64,000 bases of DNA from Pseudomonadota bacterium. Lineage in GTDB: Bacteria > Desulfobacterota > Desulfobacteria > Desulfobacterales > Desulfobacteraceae. The first letter of the stretch is position 1. The number at the start of each line of letters is the position of its first letter. Of this stretch, positions 44,744-52,944 are shown piece by piece. The stretch spans positions 1-64,000 of the forward strand of contig JAHJLV010000017.1 in assembly GCA_018821535.1 (NCBI GenBank). Reading direction: 5' to 3'. The position numbers were made by a program, and so were the translations under genes. The notes beneath the pieces are model-generated. The model had not been told where the DNA came from and did not search any database. It was given only the letters and a program-made list of their open reading frames with translations.

Positions 44744-46283
44744 GCCCGAACACTCCGCAATGAATCATTTCCTTTATGGAAGACTGGACAATGGCCTGAT
44801 CCCATAACAAGGCATGCTCCCCTTTCCAGCGCTCATTTAAAAATTTTTTCAACTCCTGTATTCCGCTGGTATCAGACATCTGCCCGGTCTGGTACATGTG
44901 AGACAATATCCGTACACTGCAAAAGGCCCCCTGGCAAGGCCCTTTTCCCACACGGCTTCTCACTGCAATGGACGAAAGATCCGGAGTTCCTTTATCTTTG
45001 CAGATACTGTTGATGATGGAATCAATAGCACTTGCTGGCACCATTTCACATTCGCAGAGGATGGCATCCCCGGAAGCTTTAAATTCCTTGAATCCGCCAT
45101 GGGGAATGCCAGGCTCTGACCATTCACCACTCCGGGTGGCAGGCAAAGGGATCACCTCTGTCTGGCAGGCCGCATCCACACCGAGTTTCTCACAGACCCG
45201 GTCACAGGTTTTTTCTGCCATCAGCCGGAATGTGGTCAGTTTCCCACCGGTAATGGTGATAAAATTATCCACCCCGTCCCTTTCATGATCCATCAGCGTG
45301 TATCCCCGGCTGACATTCCGGTCATCATCGCCACCTGCACTGACCAGGGGCCGGACACCGGAATATGCCCGGACATATCTGCAGGTTGCCAGCATCGGGA
45401 TCATCTGTGCTCCCTGATCTATGATGTAATCCACCTCATCCACAGTGGGATGAATATTATCCGGATGGTCCACCCGCAAAGACGTGGTTCCCAGAATCGA
45501 CACCACCCCTCCGGGAACCAGAATATCTGCATCCGTGGCTTTTCGCAGGCGATTAATCACATGACGGGCCAAGCGTCTGCTGGTGACCAGCAGGGTTCCT
45601 TTGGAAAATACCATGGGAATAGAAATATCGGCCATCTGCGCAATATAACCGGCCCAGGCACCGGACGCATTAATATAGGTCTGGGCCTGAATTTGAAACG
45701 CTTTACCATTCACCTGATTTCGGACATTTGCACGGACAATTTTCTTTTTTTCCATATCAAAGGATTCAAGTTTGCAGAAACTCAGATATCTGGCACCCCT
45801 GGAAACAGCATCATTCATATTTTCTATGGAAATTTTAAATGGATTTATGGAGGCATCATTTACCTGATATGCTGCAATAAGATTTGCGGATAAAACCGGC
45901 TCAAGTTTTATCGCATCCCGGACAGAAACCGCCTCAAAAGGGATGCCGGCACGGTCACACAGGCCGGGAAAATCCGCAATATAATTTTCATCATCTCCGC
46001 GAACCGCGACGAACAGCCCGCCGGTCCGCTGGATGCAATGACCGGCCATTTTTTTTAAAATACGGATTTCACTGTTACATTCAACAGCGGCTTCCGGGTC
46101 AGATGCGATATACCTTGCACCGCTGTGCAAAAGGCCGTGATTGCCACCGGAAGCCCCTGCATTCAAATCTTTTTTTTCAATCAGGACAACATCAAACCCC
46201 CGCAGACACAAATCCCTTGCAATGCCGGTTCCTGTAACACCACCGCCGATAACCAGCACCTGGGTTTCAATAATTTTTTCCAA
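44727..46283 (-). CDS. glpA: Anaerobic glycerol-3-phosphate dehydrogenase subunit A
   Basis: A 518-residue FAD protein. The N-terminal VIGGGVTGTGIARDLCLRG motif and the DAO-fold core (NHGLLHSGARY, GGKLTTFRLMAEKTCDRVC) match GlpA/GlpD. The C-terminal 100 residues are a BFD-like [2Fe-2S] domain (CECEMVPASAI, then GKGPCQGAFCSVRI), as found in GlpA. It oxidises glycerol-3-phosphate, using FAD. The apparent start is TTG 46283 with a poor ribosome site; coupling to the gene 11 bases upstream may compensate. Its partner genes glpB and the HdrC/HdrB-like pair follow. Confidence 0.9.
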   Translation of the reverse strand: MEKIIETQVLVIGGGVTGTGIARDLCLRGFDVVLIEKKDLNAGASGGNHGLLHSGARYIASDPEAAVECNSEIRILKKMAGHCIQRTGGLFVAVRGDDENYIADFPGLCDRAGIPFEAVSVRDAIKLEPVLSANLIAAYQVNDASINPFKISIENMNDAVSRGARYLSFCKLESFDMEKKKIVRANVRNQVNGKAFQIQAQTYINASGAWAGYIAQMADISIPMVFSKGTLLVTSRRLARHVINRLRKATDADILVPGGVVSILGTTSLRVDHPDNIHPTVDEVDYIIDQGAQMIPMLATCRYVRAYSGVRPLVSAGGDDDRNVSRGYTLMDHERDGVDNFITITGGKLTTFRLMAEKTCDRVCEKLGVDAACQTEVIPLPATRSGEWSEPGIPHGGFKEFKASGDAILCECEMVPASAIDSIINSICKDKGTPDLSSIAVRSRVGKGPCQGAFCSVRILSHMYQTGQMSDTSGIQELKKFLNERWKGEHALLWDQAIVQSSIKEMIHCGVFGLELEK

Positions 46284-46294
46284 AAAAACACGTA

Positions 46295-46801
46295 TTAAGG
46301 ATTACAGCGGGAGCAGGGTTTATAACCCGCCTGAACCGCGTCCTGGGTTGTGGCAAAAAAATCTGTGCATTTTTTGCCCTGGGCAAAATTACAGTCCTGT
46401 GTATGAAAAATTTTTGATTCTGTATTGCCCACAAATCTGAATTCCTGCGCCGCAGGCGTTTCAATGACCGGTTCTTCCGGCACAAATTCTTCTGCCGGTG
46501 GCACTTCAATGACAGTTTCTTCAACCACCGGGGTTTCAACAACAGGTTCTTCAGCAACAGGCGGATCTTCAATAACCGGTTCCTCGTCAACCGGTTCCTC
46601 AGATACGGTTTCTTGCGCCTGGGGCTCCTGATCCTTGTTCGGAAGCAGAATTTCACGGTTCAAATACATCATCAAGCCGCCGGCAAGAATTAACGTCACC
46701 GGTACAACACCCAGCACAAGATCAAAAAATGAAGCAGAAAATATGATAATGGTGAAAATACCAAGTAAAAATGCAACTGCTCCGCCAATAATCATTTTCA
46801 T
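46295..46801 (-). CDS. Small membrane protein with Ada-like zinc-binding C-terminal domain
   Basis: A 168-residue protein. Two TM helices (residues 2-25 and 28-46) are followed by a long linker rich in Glu, Pro and Val (about residues 55-118) and a C-terminal domain FVGNTESKIFHTQDCNF, KKCTDF and YKPCSRCNP. The C...C...CxxC pattern with the FHxxxC start matches the Ada-type metal-binding domain that is also attached to some nucleases. It is 11 bases upstream of glpA on the same strand, so it may share the operon, but no functional link is known to me. The repeated GGTTCTTC-type linker DNA is low complexity. Confidence 0.65.
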   Translation of the reverse strand: MKMIIGGAVAFLLGIFTIIIFSASFFDLVLGVVPVTLILAGGLMMYLNREILLPNKDQEPQAQETVSEEPVDEEPVIEDPPVAEEPVVETPVVEETVIEVPPAEEFVPEEPVIETPAAQEFRFVGNTESKIFHTQDCNFAQGKKCTDFFATTQDAVQAGYKPCSRCNP

Positions 46802-47193
46802 AAATAAACTCCTCGATTAGAATAGGTGATCTTTATTTTTTCACACCCTGTTAACCCTGAACTGCCTTTAACCGATGAATACACGAACTTTATCTTTAAA
46901 CGTCAATAGCATATATTTATATACAGGCCAATACATACAACCTGCGTTTTTAAAGAAATATTTATTTTTCTGATGTATGTAGTTTTATTAAATTCATTTT
47001 GTCAAGAGTTACATGGATAAAAGACAGCGCCCCCCTGCTGTCCATCCCATATGCTCAGCAGGATCATCGTAACCGGGACCTGCTCATCCGCCATGGGAAC
47101 CATGCTAACTGAAACCAAATTTTATTGAATATGCGTCATGACATATAAACTATGTTCCGGCGGCATCGGGCGCAAATCGGAATTATGGGAATA
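46802..47193. other. Intergenic region with possible minus-strand promoter
   Basis: AT-rich, no gene seen. On the minus strand TTGACA (47007-47012 region) followed 18 bases on by TACATA could drive the small membrane protein gene and glpAB with a leader of about 170 bases. Confidence 0.3.
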
Positions 47194-47470
47194 ATGAGAC
47201 GAAAAGATAAGGCTATTAAAGCGGGCGATGCAATTAAGCTGCTTATGAAATGTGAGTATGGAATCCTGTCCACGGCCGACAATAACGGACAGCCATATGC
47301 TGTACCTTTAAACCATGTGTATAAGGACAACCATATCTATTTCCATTGAATATGTAGAGCAAGGCAAAGTTTACATCGAAAAACAGGATAAGGTCACAAA
47401 AGTGATAAAATTCAGGATTGAAAATTTCACCGGAAAAGTATCACCTGCCACAGACAAAAAGATAGATTGA
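47194..47470 (+). pseudogene. Pyridoxamine 5'-phosphate oxidase-like (NimA-type) flavin protein, internally deleted
   Basis: The first part, from ATG 47194, encodes MRRKDKAIKAGDAIKLLM, then CEYGILSTADNNGQPYAVPL and DNHIYFH before a TGA at 47347. This is the N-terminal third of NimA-like flavin-binding proteins. In another frame from about 47346 the sequence EYVEQGKVYIEKQDK, then KFRIENFTGKVSP and a stop at 47470, is the family's C-terminal end. About 60-65 residues between are missing and the frame is shifted. A single deletion joining codons near 47346 explains this. Confidence 0.75.
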
Positions 47471-47496
47471 CAAACCACCAGACAATTTTTTATACA
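47467..47496 (+). promoter_or_regulatory. Sigma-70-type promoter for the outer-membrane barrel gene
   Basis: TTGACA at 47467-47472, an 18-base spacer, then TATACA at 47491-47496. It overlaps the stop of the flavin-protein remnant and lies about 95 bases before ATG 47592. Confidence 0.5.
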
Positions 47497-47591
47497 TCAG
47501 AATCGGAAAAAAATCGTTAAGCTTCCTTGTGTCATGAACATGATGTTAAATTCAGGTTTAACTGTATCGTATCTTAAAAAAGGAGAAAAAA

Positions 47592-48257
47592 ATGAAAAAA
47601 TTTTTAACAGCTGTCTGTTGTTTTGTATTATTTTCCACAAGCATGGCATCTGCCGGACAGGGTGGACTTGGCATGGCCTTGAAAGCCGGGACGCTTGGCG
47701 CCGGCATAGAAGGCACCATGGGTATCACCGATACGGTAAATGCAAGACTGGGCTTCAACTATTTTTCAATGGATCATGATCTGACTGAAAGCAATGTGGA
47801 ATATGAATTTGAACTGGATCTTATGTCAATTGCCCTTCTTCTTGACTGGCATCCGTTAGATAACGGATTCAGATTCACGGCCGGTGCCCTGTACAACGGA
47901 AATGAATTTGATGCCACAGGCAAACCCACGGCTGGAAGTTATTCCATTCACAATACAACCTATACCGCCGCAGAAGTGGGCACGTTAAGCGGAAGCATTG
48001 ATTTTGATGATTTTGCCCCGTATGTCGGCATTGGATACGGCAATGCTGTGGGCAAAAATAAAAGATGGTGTTTTGCTTTTGATCTGGGCCTTATGTATCA
48101 GGGATCTCCCGATGTCAGGTTTTCTGCAAACGGCACCAGCTCAGGGATTGCGGCTTTTCAATCCGATTTAGAAGCAGAACGCCGCCAGCTGGAAGACGAA
48201 CTGGATGATTTTTCATTTTATCCGGTGATCTCATTTGGCGTCAGTTATAAATTTTAA
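47592..48257 (+). CDS. Small outer-membrane beta-barrel protein
   Basis: A 221-residue exported protein with signal peptide (KKFLTAVCCFVLFSTSMASA) and alternating strands that end in ISFGVSYKF, with the C-terminal phenylalanine typical for Bam-assembled barrels. Length and strands (ARLGFNYFSMD, FAPYVGIGYG) suggest an 8-stranded OmpW/OmpA-like barrel. A charged segment before the last strand (DLEAERRQLEDELDD) is probably a loop. AGGAG precedes ATG 47592. I cannot assign a ligand. Confidence 0.8.
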   Translation: MKKFLTAVCCFVLFSTSMASAGQGGLGMALKAGTLGAGIEGTMGITDTVNARLGFNYFSMDHDLTESNVEYEFELDLMSIALLLDWHPLDNGFRFTAGALYNGNEFDATGKPTAGSYSIHNTTYTAAEVGTLSGSIDFDDFAPYVGIGYGNAVGKNKRWCFAFDLGLMYQGSPDVRFSANGTSSGIAAFQSDLEAERRQLEDELDDFSFYPVISFGVSYKF

Positions 48258-48314
48258 AGTCATCCGGTTCAGCGCTGCAGGGATTCAGGCTTACAATACA
48301 GATAAAGTTTTCAC

Positions 48315-48343
48315 TTGACCGAACACCTGTCTCATTCTATAGT
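48315..48343 (+). promoter_or_regulatory. Sigma-70-type promoter for the chemoreceptor
   Basis: TTGACC (48315-48320), 17-base spacer, TATAGT (48338-48343), 58 bases before the ATG at 48401. Confidence 0.6.
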
Positions 48344-48400
48344 TTTTTTTCAAACCAAATTGCCCTGTTCCATAATGATTAAAATGGAGGACAGCCAGAC

Positions 48401-50494
48401 ATGAAATTCACCTTGAAAAATAAAATTATTTTCGGTGCCGTCGGAATGCTTGTTTTATTGATGCTCACTTCCACTGTTGCTGTTTCAATTATCATAAACA
48501 AACAGAACAGGGCAGCCTCCTATGATTATCTTCAAAAAGCATTCAATATCCTCATTGACGATATTTCAAAAAATCAGGATAAACTGCTTTCTGACTCCCG
48601 CAGAATCGCCTCAGTGGACAGCATGGGGGATCGTTTCATGTATATTCTGGATACCGGCAAAGACTCCAAATATGATATGTTAAAATGGACCTATCAAAAA
48701 ATCGCCGTATCTCTTTTTAATATTGCATCCACCACCAATGCGTCAACAGCAGCCCTGTACAGCAATGCCGGTGATCTGGTTGCATTCTTTAAAAAATCCG
48801 ACAACCGGCTGACCATCGGCTGGGTACATCAAAAAGACACGGTCTTCACAGGATCATTCAGAAGCGATGAAAAACCAGAAGACAATTCATGGAAGGCGTT
48901 TGAAGGCACGCTTGATATTCCTGTCACCATGGAGAGCCCCTTGTCAGACGATGAAAAAATCCAGTTTGAAATTGTGGATTCAATGCTTTGCATCAGCACG
49001 TCAATCCCGATCACATCGGTCACCTATGACGTAGAGGCCAATGAAGATGTGGCAAAGCGTTTCGGTGTGGTCAGAGCGTTTTATAAAATAGATGACTCGT
49101 TTATTTCAAGGATGACCAAACTTGCCGGTATCCATCTGAATATATTTTCCACACAAAAACTTCTTGTCGGTGATGTCCCGGATTATGCTGCGCTGAAAAC
49201 CCCTCTGCCCGAAACAAACGATAATTTCAACCTGTCCGGGCAACCGGTCGCCTTTAACACGATCAGCGTCAATGGTCAGGGCTATTTCCAGGGCATACTT
49301 CCCTTGTATTCAAATTCACAATTATTAGGTGCTGTTGCGTCTTTTCAATCCACAGCCATTGCCAGAGCAAACACATTTCAGATGATTAAATATCTTGTCA
49401 TCGTATTTATTCTGGGCATTTTTTTGATCCTGCCCTTTGCCATCGTTTTTTCCAACACCCTGACCAAGCCCATTTCAGAGGTTGTAAACGGTCTTCAGGA
49501 TGCGGCTGAAGGTGAAGGCGATCTGACCAAACGCCTGAAAGTTAACAGTCATGACGAAATTGGAGAACTGGCCAGATGGTTTAATATTTTCATGGAAAAA
49601 CTTCAGATGATGATCAAAAGTATTTCTGAAAACACAAATGATCTCACCCGTTCCACTGGAAATCTTTTTACGATATCCTCCCAGATGTCTGAAAATGCAG
49701 ACCAGATATCCTGCCGTTCTGAAAATGTTTCAACATCTGCCAGCAATATGAGTGTTAACATGGATTCCATGGCCCATGTCATGGAACAGACCGCCACCAA
49801 TATGACAATGGTCGCGGCTGCCGCAGAACAGATGAACGCCACGATTGTCGGGATTGCACGAAACTCGGAAAAAGCACGAAACATAACGCTTAATGCCGTA
49901 ACTCAGACCCGGAATACCTCAAAAACCATAGCTGATCTTGGTCAATCCGCACAGGAAATCGGCAAGGTAACCGAGACCATCACCGGTATTTCCGAACAGA
50001 CCAATCTTCTGGCTTTAAACGCCACTATTGAAGCTGCCAGAGCCGGTGAAGCCGGAAAAGGGTTTGCAGTTGTTGCCAATGAGATCAAGGACCTGGCCAG
50101 ACAGACCGCATCTGCAACCCTGGAAATTAAAAATAAAATCAAAGGGATTCAAAATGTCACCAGCGGCACCATCGAAGAAATCTCAACTATCCTGAATATT
50201 ATAAATGATGCCAATGAGATTGTTGCCACCATTGCTGCATCCGTTGATGAGCAATCTGCCACTGCGAATGATATTGCTGAAAATATTGCCCAGGCCAGCA
50301 CCGGTATTTCTGAAGTAAACGAGAATCTGTCTGCCAACAATACGGCAACTGCTGATATCAGCAGTGAATTGTCCGGGGTCAGCGACTCGATCACAGAAAT
50401 ATCCAACAACAGCACCCAGGTCAATTCCAATGCGCAGGAGCTCAAAAAACTGTCAGATGTGCTAGATGGATTGATCAAAAGGTTCAAAATCTGA
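48401..50494 (+). CDS. Methyl-accepting chemotaxis protein
   Basis: A 697-residue receptor. TM1 (residues 9-31) and TM2 (about 327-350) flank a periplasmic sensor domain of about 295 residues. A HAMP domain ([21 protein letters not shown]) and the cytoplasmic signalling coiled coil follow, with the conserved hairpin tip [20 protein letters not shown]. No C-terminal CheR-docking pentapeptide is evident. GGAGG lies before ATG 48401. The ligand is unknown, and no chemotaxis gene cluster is adjacent. Confidence 0.93.
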   Translation: MKFTLKNKIIFGAVGMLVLLMLTSTVAVSIIINKQNRAASYDYLQKAFNILIDDISKNQDKLLSDSRRIASVDSMGDRFMYILDTGKDSKYDMLKWTYQKIAVSLFNIASTTNASTAALYSNAGDLVAFFKKSDNRLTIGWVHQKDTVFTGSFRSDEKPEDNSWKAFEGTLDIPVTMESPLSDDEKIQFEIVDSMLCISTSIPITSVTYDVEANEDVAKRFGVVRAFYKIDDSFISRMTKLAGIHLNIFSTQKLLVGDVPDYAALKTPLPETNDNFNLSGQPVAFNTISVNGQGYFQGILPLYSNSQLLGAVASFQSTAIARANTFQMIKYLVIVFILGIFLILPFAIVFSNTLTKPISEVVNGLQDAAEGEGDLTKRLKVNSHDEIGELARWFNIFMEKLQMMIKSISENTNDLTRSTGNLFTISSQMSENADQISCRSENVSTSASNMSVNMDSMAHVMEQTATNMTMVAAAAEQMNATIVGIARNSEKARNITLNAVTQTRNTSKTIADLGQSAQEIGKVTETITGISEQTNLLALNATIEAARAGEAGKGFAVVANEIKDLARQTASATLEIKNKIKGIQNVTSGTIEEISTILNIINDANEIVATIAASVDEQSATANDIAENIAQASTGISEVNENLSANNTATADISSELSGVSDSITEISNNSTQVNSNAQELKKLSDVLDGLIKRFKI

Positions 50495-50544
50495 GAAATC
50501 AGCCAATTTGGTGTAAATACGATGCAGTGCTATGTCAATGATAT

Positions 50545-50879
50545 TCAGAAGGCTCCGCCCTCCCAGGCTTCTTCAAAGGCCACACCGTCACGGATGTGAT
50601 AAATGCGCTTGAAGATGGGAATGATTTTTTCATCATGGGTTACAACGATGATTGCAGTCTCGTATTGATGTGCCATTTGATTCAGAATTCGGATCACTGC
50701 CAGTGCGCGTTCACTGTCCAGGGGAGCAGCGTGCTCTTGCCTGAGCCTGACGGTCCGATCAGACCCACCACTTCACCCGGGCCCACCTGCATGTCTACGC
50801 CCTTCAGGGCATCAACAGCCGTGTCCTTTTTTCCGTAGCGTTTTTTTAATCCCTCAATCAGAATGCCTTTTTGAGTCAT
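50545..50879 (-). pseudogene. ABC transporter ATPase (LolD/MacB type), internally deleted
   Basis: From ATG 50879 the frame encodes the N-terminus up to Walker A ([14 protein letters not shown]) and then runs into PWTVNAHWQ and a stop. Shifted by one base, the following DNA encodes the C-terminal end: [40 protein letters not shown], ending at 50545. The signature and Walker B parts are missing, so a deletion of roughly 110 codons with frameshift has occurred near 50730. It is the last gene of a decayed efflux operon. Confidence 0.8.
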
Positions 50880-50880
50880 A

Positions 50881-51120
50881 TCACCCGCCTATGGCCTCGG
50901 CCGGATCAACCTTGAGGGCAACCCGAATGGCAATGAGGCTCGACAGTATACAGATCACCACCACAACAATGAATCCGAGCACGGAATCCAGAGGCTCGAG
51001 CAGCACATATTTAGGAAAAATCGGTGCCATTAAAAGTGTTGCAGTAATTTTGCCCACCACAAACCCGATCATCCCTAAAGCAATGGCCTGTTGGATGATC
51101 ATGGACATCCAGTCTTTTAA
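50881..51120 (-). pseudogene. ABC transporter permease (FtsX/DevC type), C-terminal remnant
   Basis: The minus-strand frame ending at TGA 50881 encodes LKDWMSMIIQQAIALGMIG, two TM helices and the end [14 protein letters not shown], which is the conserved C-terminus of FtsX-family permeases. About 300 residues that should precede are absent, and the DNA joins directly to a membrane-fusion-protein fragment near 51105-51120. The gene ends one base before the ATPase start, as in intact export operons. Confidence 0.75.
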
Positions 51121-51385
51121 GGCGGCCAGTGGTTGTCGGCCCGATCTTGTGAGTGTAACGCGCCTCGACCGTACCGATGCCAAACAGTGCCGGGGTAACA
51201 GATTTATTTTCTATAACCGTCAACATCACGGGCACCGGGGCAAGGGGGCCTGATCTCAGGGCCACATAAATAAAAAGCACCAGCAAAGGAATACCGATCC
51301 CAAGGATAGCCAATGTTCTTTTTTTATCTGTAAAAATTTCATGGATCAGCAACCTGTATCCCCTATGTAAATCCGTTTTCCGCAT
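51105..51385 (-). pseudogene. HlyD-type membrane fusion protein, N-terminal remnant
   Basis: From ATG 51385 the minus strand encodes a TM anchor (RTLAILGIGIPLLVLFIYVAL) and the first beta strands PALFGIGTVEARYTHKIGP, then TGRLKRLDV, the usual start of an HlyD/DevB periplasmic adaptor. The similarity breaks off at LDV and continues in another frame as permease, so a large deletion removed most of both genes. The start overlaps the end of the flavodiiron gene by 23 bases. Confidence 0.75.
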
Positions 51386-52541
51386 GTTTTTGAGCAATTG
51401 CCGTGGCCAGATCATCCAGCGCACGAAAATCTTTTTCTCCGGGTTTTCCTTTGCAAAGCACAGGGTCCAGCACCTCGACCTTGAGATTGGGAATCATGCC
51501 GGCAAGGGTTTCCACGGTTTTTCCGCCCCATCCATAGGAACCGACAATGGACAGAAATTTTACCTGGGGCTTGAGCGCATTTGCCAGAAATGCCGCATAG
51601 GCGGCATACGGATGCGGGCCTGCCAGGACCGTGGGAGTACCCACCACAATGGTTGCGGCATCCACTAAGGCCATGGCCAGTTTACCGATATCCGTGACTG
51701 CCAGATTAAACAGTTCCACTTTAACCCCTTTGTCTACCAGGGATGCCACAAGATGCTCCACCATCAGTTTGGTGCTTTCATGCATGGATACATAGGGTAG
51801 CACCACAATATTTTTAGACGGGCTGCTCACCCAGTCATTATAGGCATCAATGATAAACGAAGGATTCTTGAAAATCTGGCCGTGACTGGGAGCAATCATC
51901 TCAATGGGGTAAGGTGCCAGTTTTTCCAGATTTTTTTTTATGATGCTGCGAAAAGGCATCATGATTTCGGCAAAATACCGTTTGGCTGCCTCATACACGC
52001 GGCCTTGGTCTGTGACAAACAGATCCGTGGTGGCAATGTGGGAACCGAAAAAATCACAGGAAAAAAGTATTTTATCTTGTTCCAGCCAGGCCACCATGGT
52101 TTCCGGCCAGTGCACCCAGGGCGTATAAATAAATTTTAATGTCCTGTCACCCAGGGACAGGATTTCACCATCTTTTACCGGTAGAAATTTTTCATCGGAT
52201 ATTTTAAGCAGATCAATCAACATTTCCTTTGCTTTAGGCGTTGTTATTAATTTTGCCGCTGGATATTTTTCAAGAATTTTCGGAATGGTTCCGGAATGAT
52301 CCTGCTCAGCATGCAGGGAAACAACAAAATCGATTCTGGGGACATCTTCCAGCTGGGCCATGAGTTCATCGGCCAAAGGCGGATCCACTGTATCCAGCAA
52401 AACGGTTTTTTCACTGCCTTTAATCAGATATGCATTATAGCTTGTACCATCCGGTAAAGGGATCAGGGTATCAAACAGACGTCTGTCCCAGTCCACGGAT
52501 CCTAAACAGAAAACGCGATCGTTCATTTTTCTGGCAAACAT
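51363..52541 (-). CDS. Flavodiiron protein (rubredoxin:oxygen/NO oxidoreductase)
   Basis: A 392-residue FprA/Roo-type enzyme. The N-terminal metallo-beta-lactamase-like half has diiron ligands HAEQDH (in SLHAEQDHSG), D in SCDFFGSH and H in PSHGQIF. The C-terminal 140 residues are a flavodoxin domain with the FMN loop GTPTVLAGPHP and SYGWGGKT. It reduces oxygen to water or NO to N2O in the cytoplasm with electrons from rubredoxin. GAGGAGG precedes ATG 52541. An FNR-like dyad lies 110 bases upstream. No rubredoxin gene is adjacent. The decayed efflux operon overlaps its 3' end. Confidence 0.93.
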   Translation of the reverse strand: MFARKMNDRVFCLGSVDWDRRLFDTLIPLPDGTSYNAYLIKGSEKTVLLDTVDPPLADELMAQLEDVPRIDFVVSLHAEQDHSGTIPKILEKYPAAKLITTPKAKEMLIDLLKISDEKFLPVKDGEILSLGDRTLKFIYTPWVHWPETMVAWLEQDKILFSCDFFGSHIATTDLFVTDQGRVYEAAKRYFAEIMMPFRSIIKKNLEKLAPYPIEMIAPSHGQIFKNPSFIIDAYNDWVSSPSKNIVVLPYVSMHESTKLMVEHLVASLVDKGVKVELFNLAVTDIGKLAMALVDAATIVVGTPTVLAGPHPYAAYAAFLANALKPQVKFLSIVGSYGWGGKTVETLAGMIPNLKVEVLDPVLCKGKPGEKDFRALDDLATAIAQKHAENGFT

Positions 52542-52651
52542 ATTACAGCCTCCTCATTATGGTTGAAAAATTATCATGACTTCTTTTTTCCCGGTTTTCC
52601 ATGCTTTGTTAATTCTGAACTTCACCTTATACTCTTTTTACCGGTGTTTCA

Positions 52652-52665
52652 TTGATATAAGTCAA
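52652..52665 (-). promoter_or_regulatory. FNR/CRP-like dyad upstream of the flavodiiron gene
   Basis: TTGAT-ATAA-GTCAA on the plus strand (TTGAC-TTAT-ATCAA on the minus strand) matches the FNR consensus TTGAT-N4-ATCAA at nine of ten positions. The rest of 52542-52944 is AT-rich and shows no gene. Confidence 0.45.
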
Positions 52666-52944
52666 GAACGTAAAATTTTTTAACATAAATTTAATTTTGC
52701 GGTTACTTACTGCCTGTTATCAATCAGTCTTTAAAGTTTTCTTTTTCTAAAGTGCGTTCAAATCTTCTGTTTTTTTTGCTTTTGATATTTTTTTGGTGTA
52801 ACGTGTTCTGAAGCTGTTTGAGGAAATTTTAAAGATTCTTTTATTTTCACGAATATCGCCTAACAGCAAAAATATATTAAATTTTAAGGACATGATTGGC
52901 AAGTTGCCCCAATATTAACTTTCAACAATCCTGGTCTGGAATCA

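Noticed and set aside
46425..46631. Serine/threonine/glycine-rich plus-strand frame opposite the Ada-like gene
   Set aside because: It is the complement of the Glu/Pro/Val linker repeats, a low-complexity artefact.
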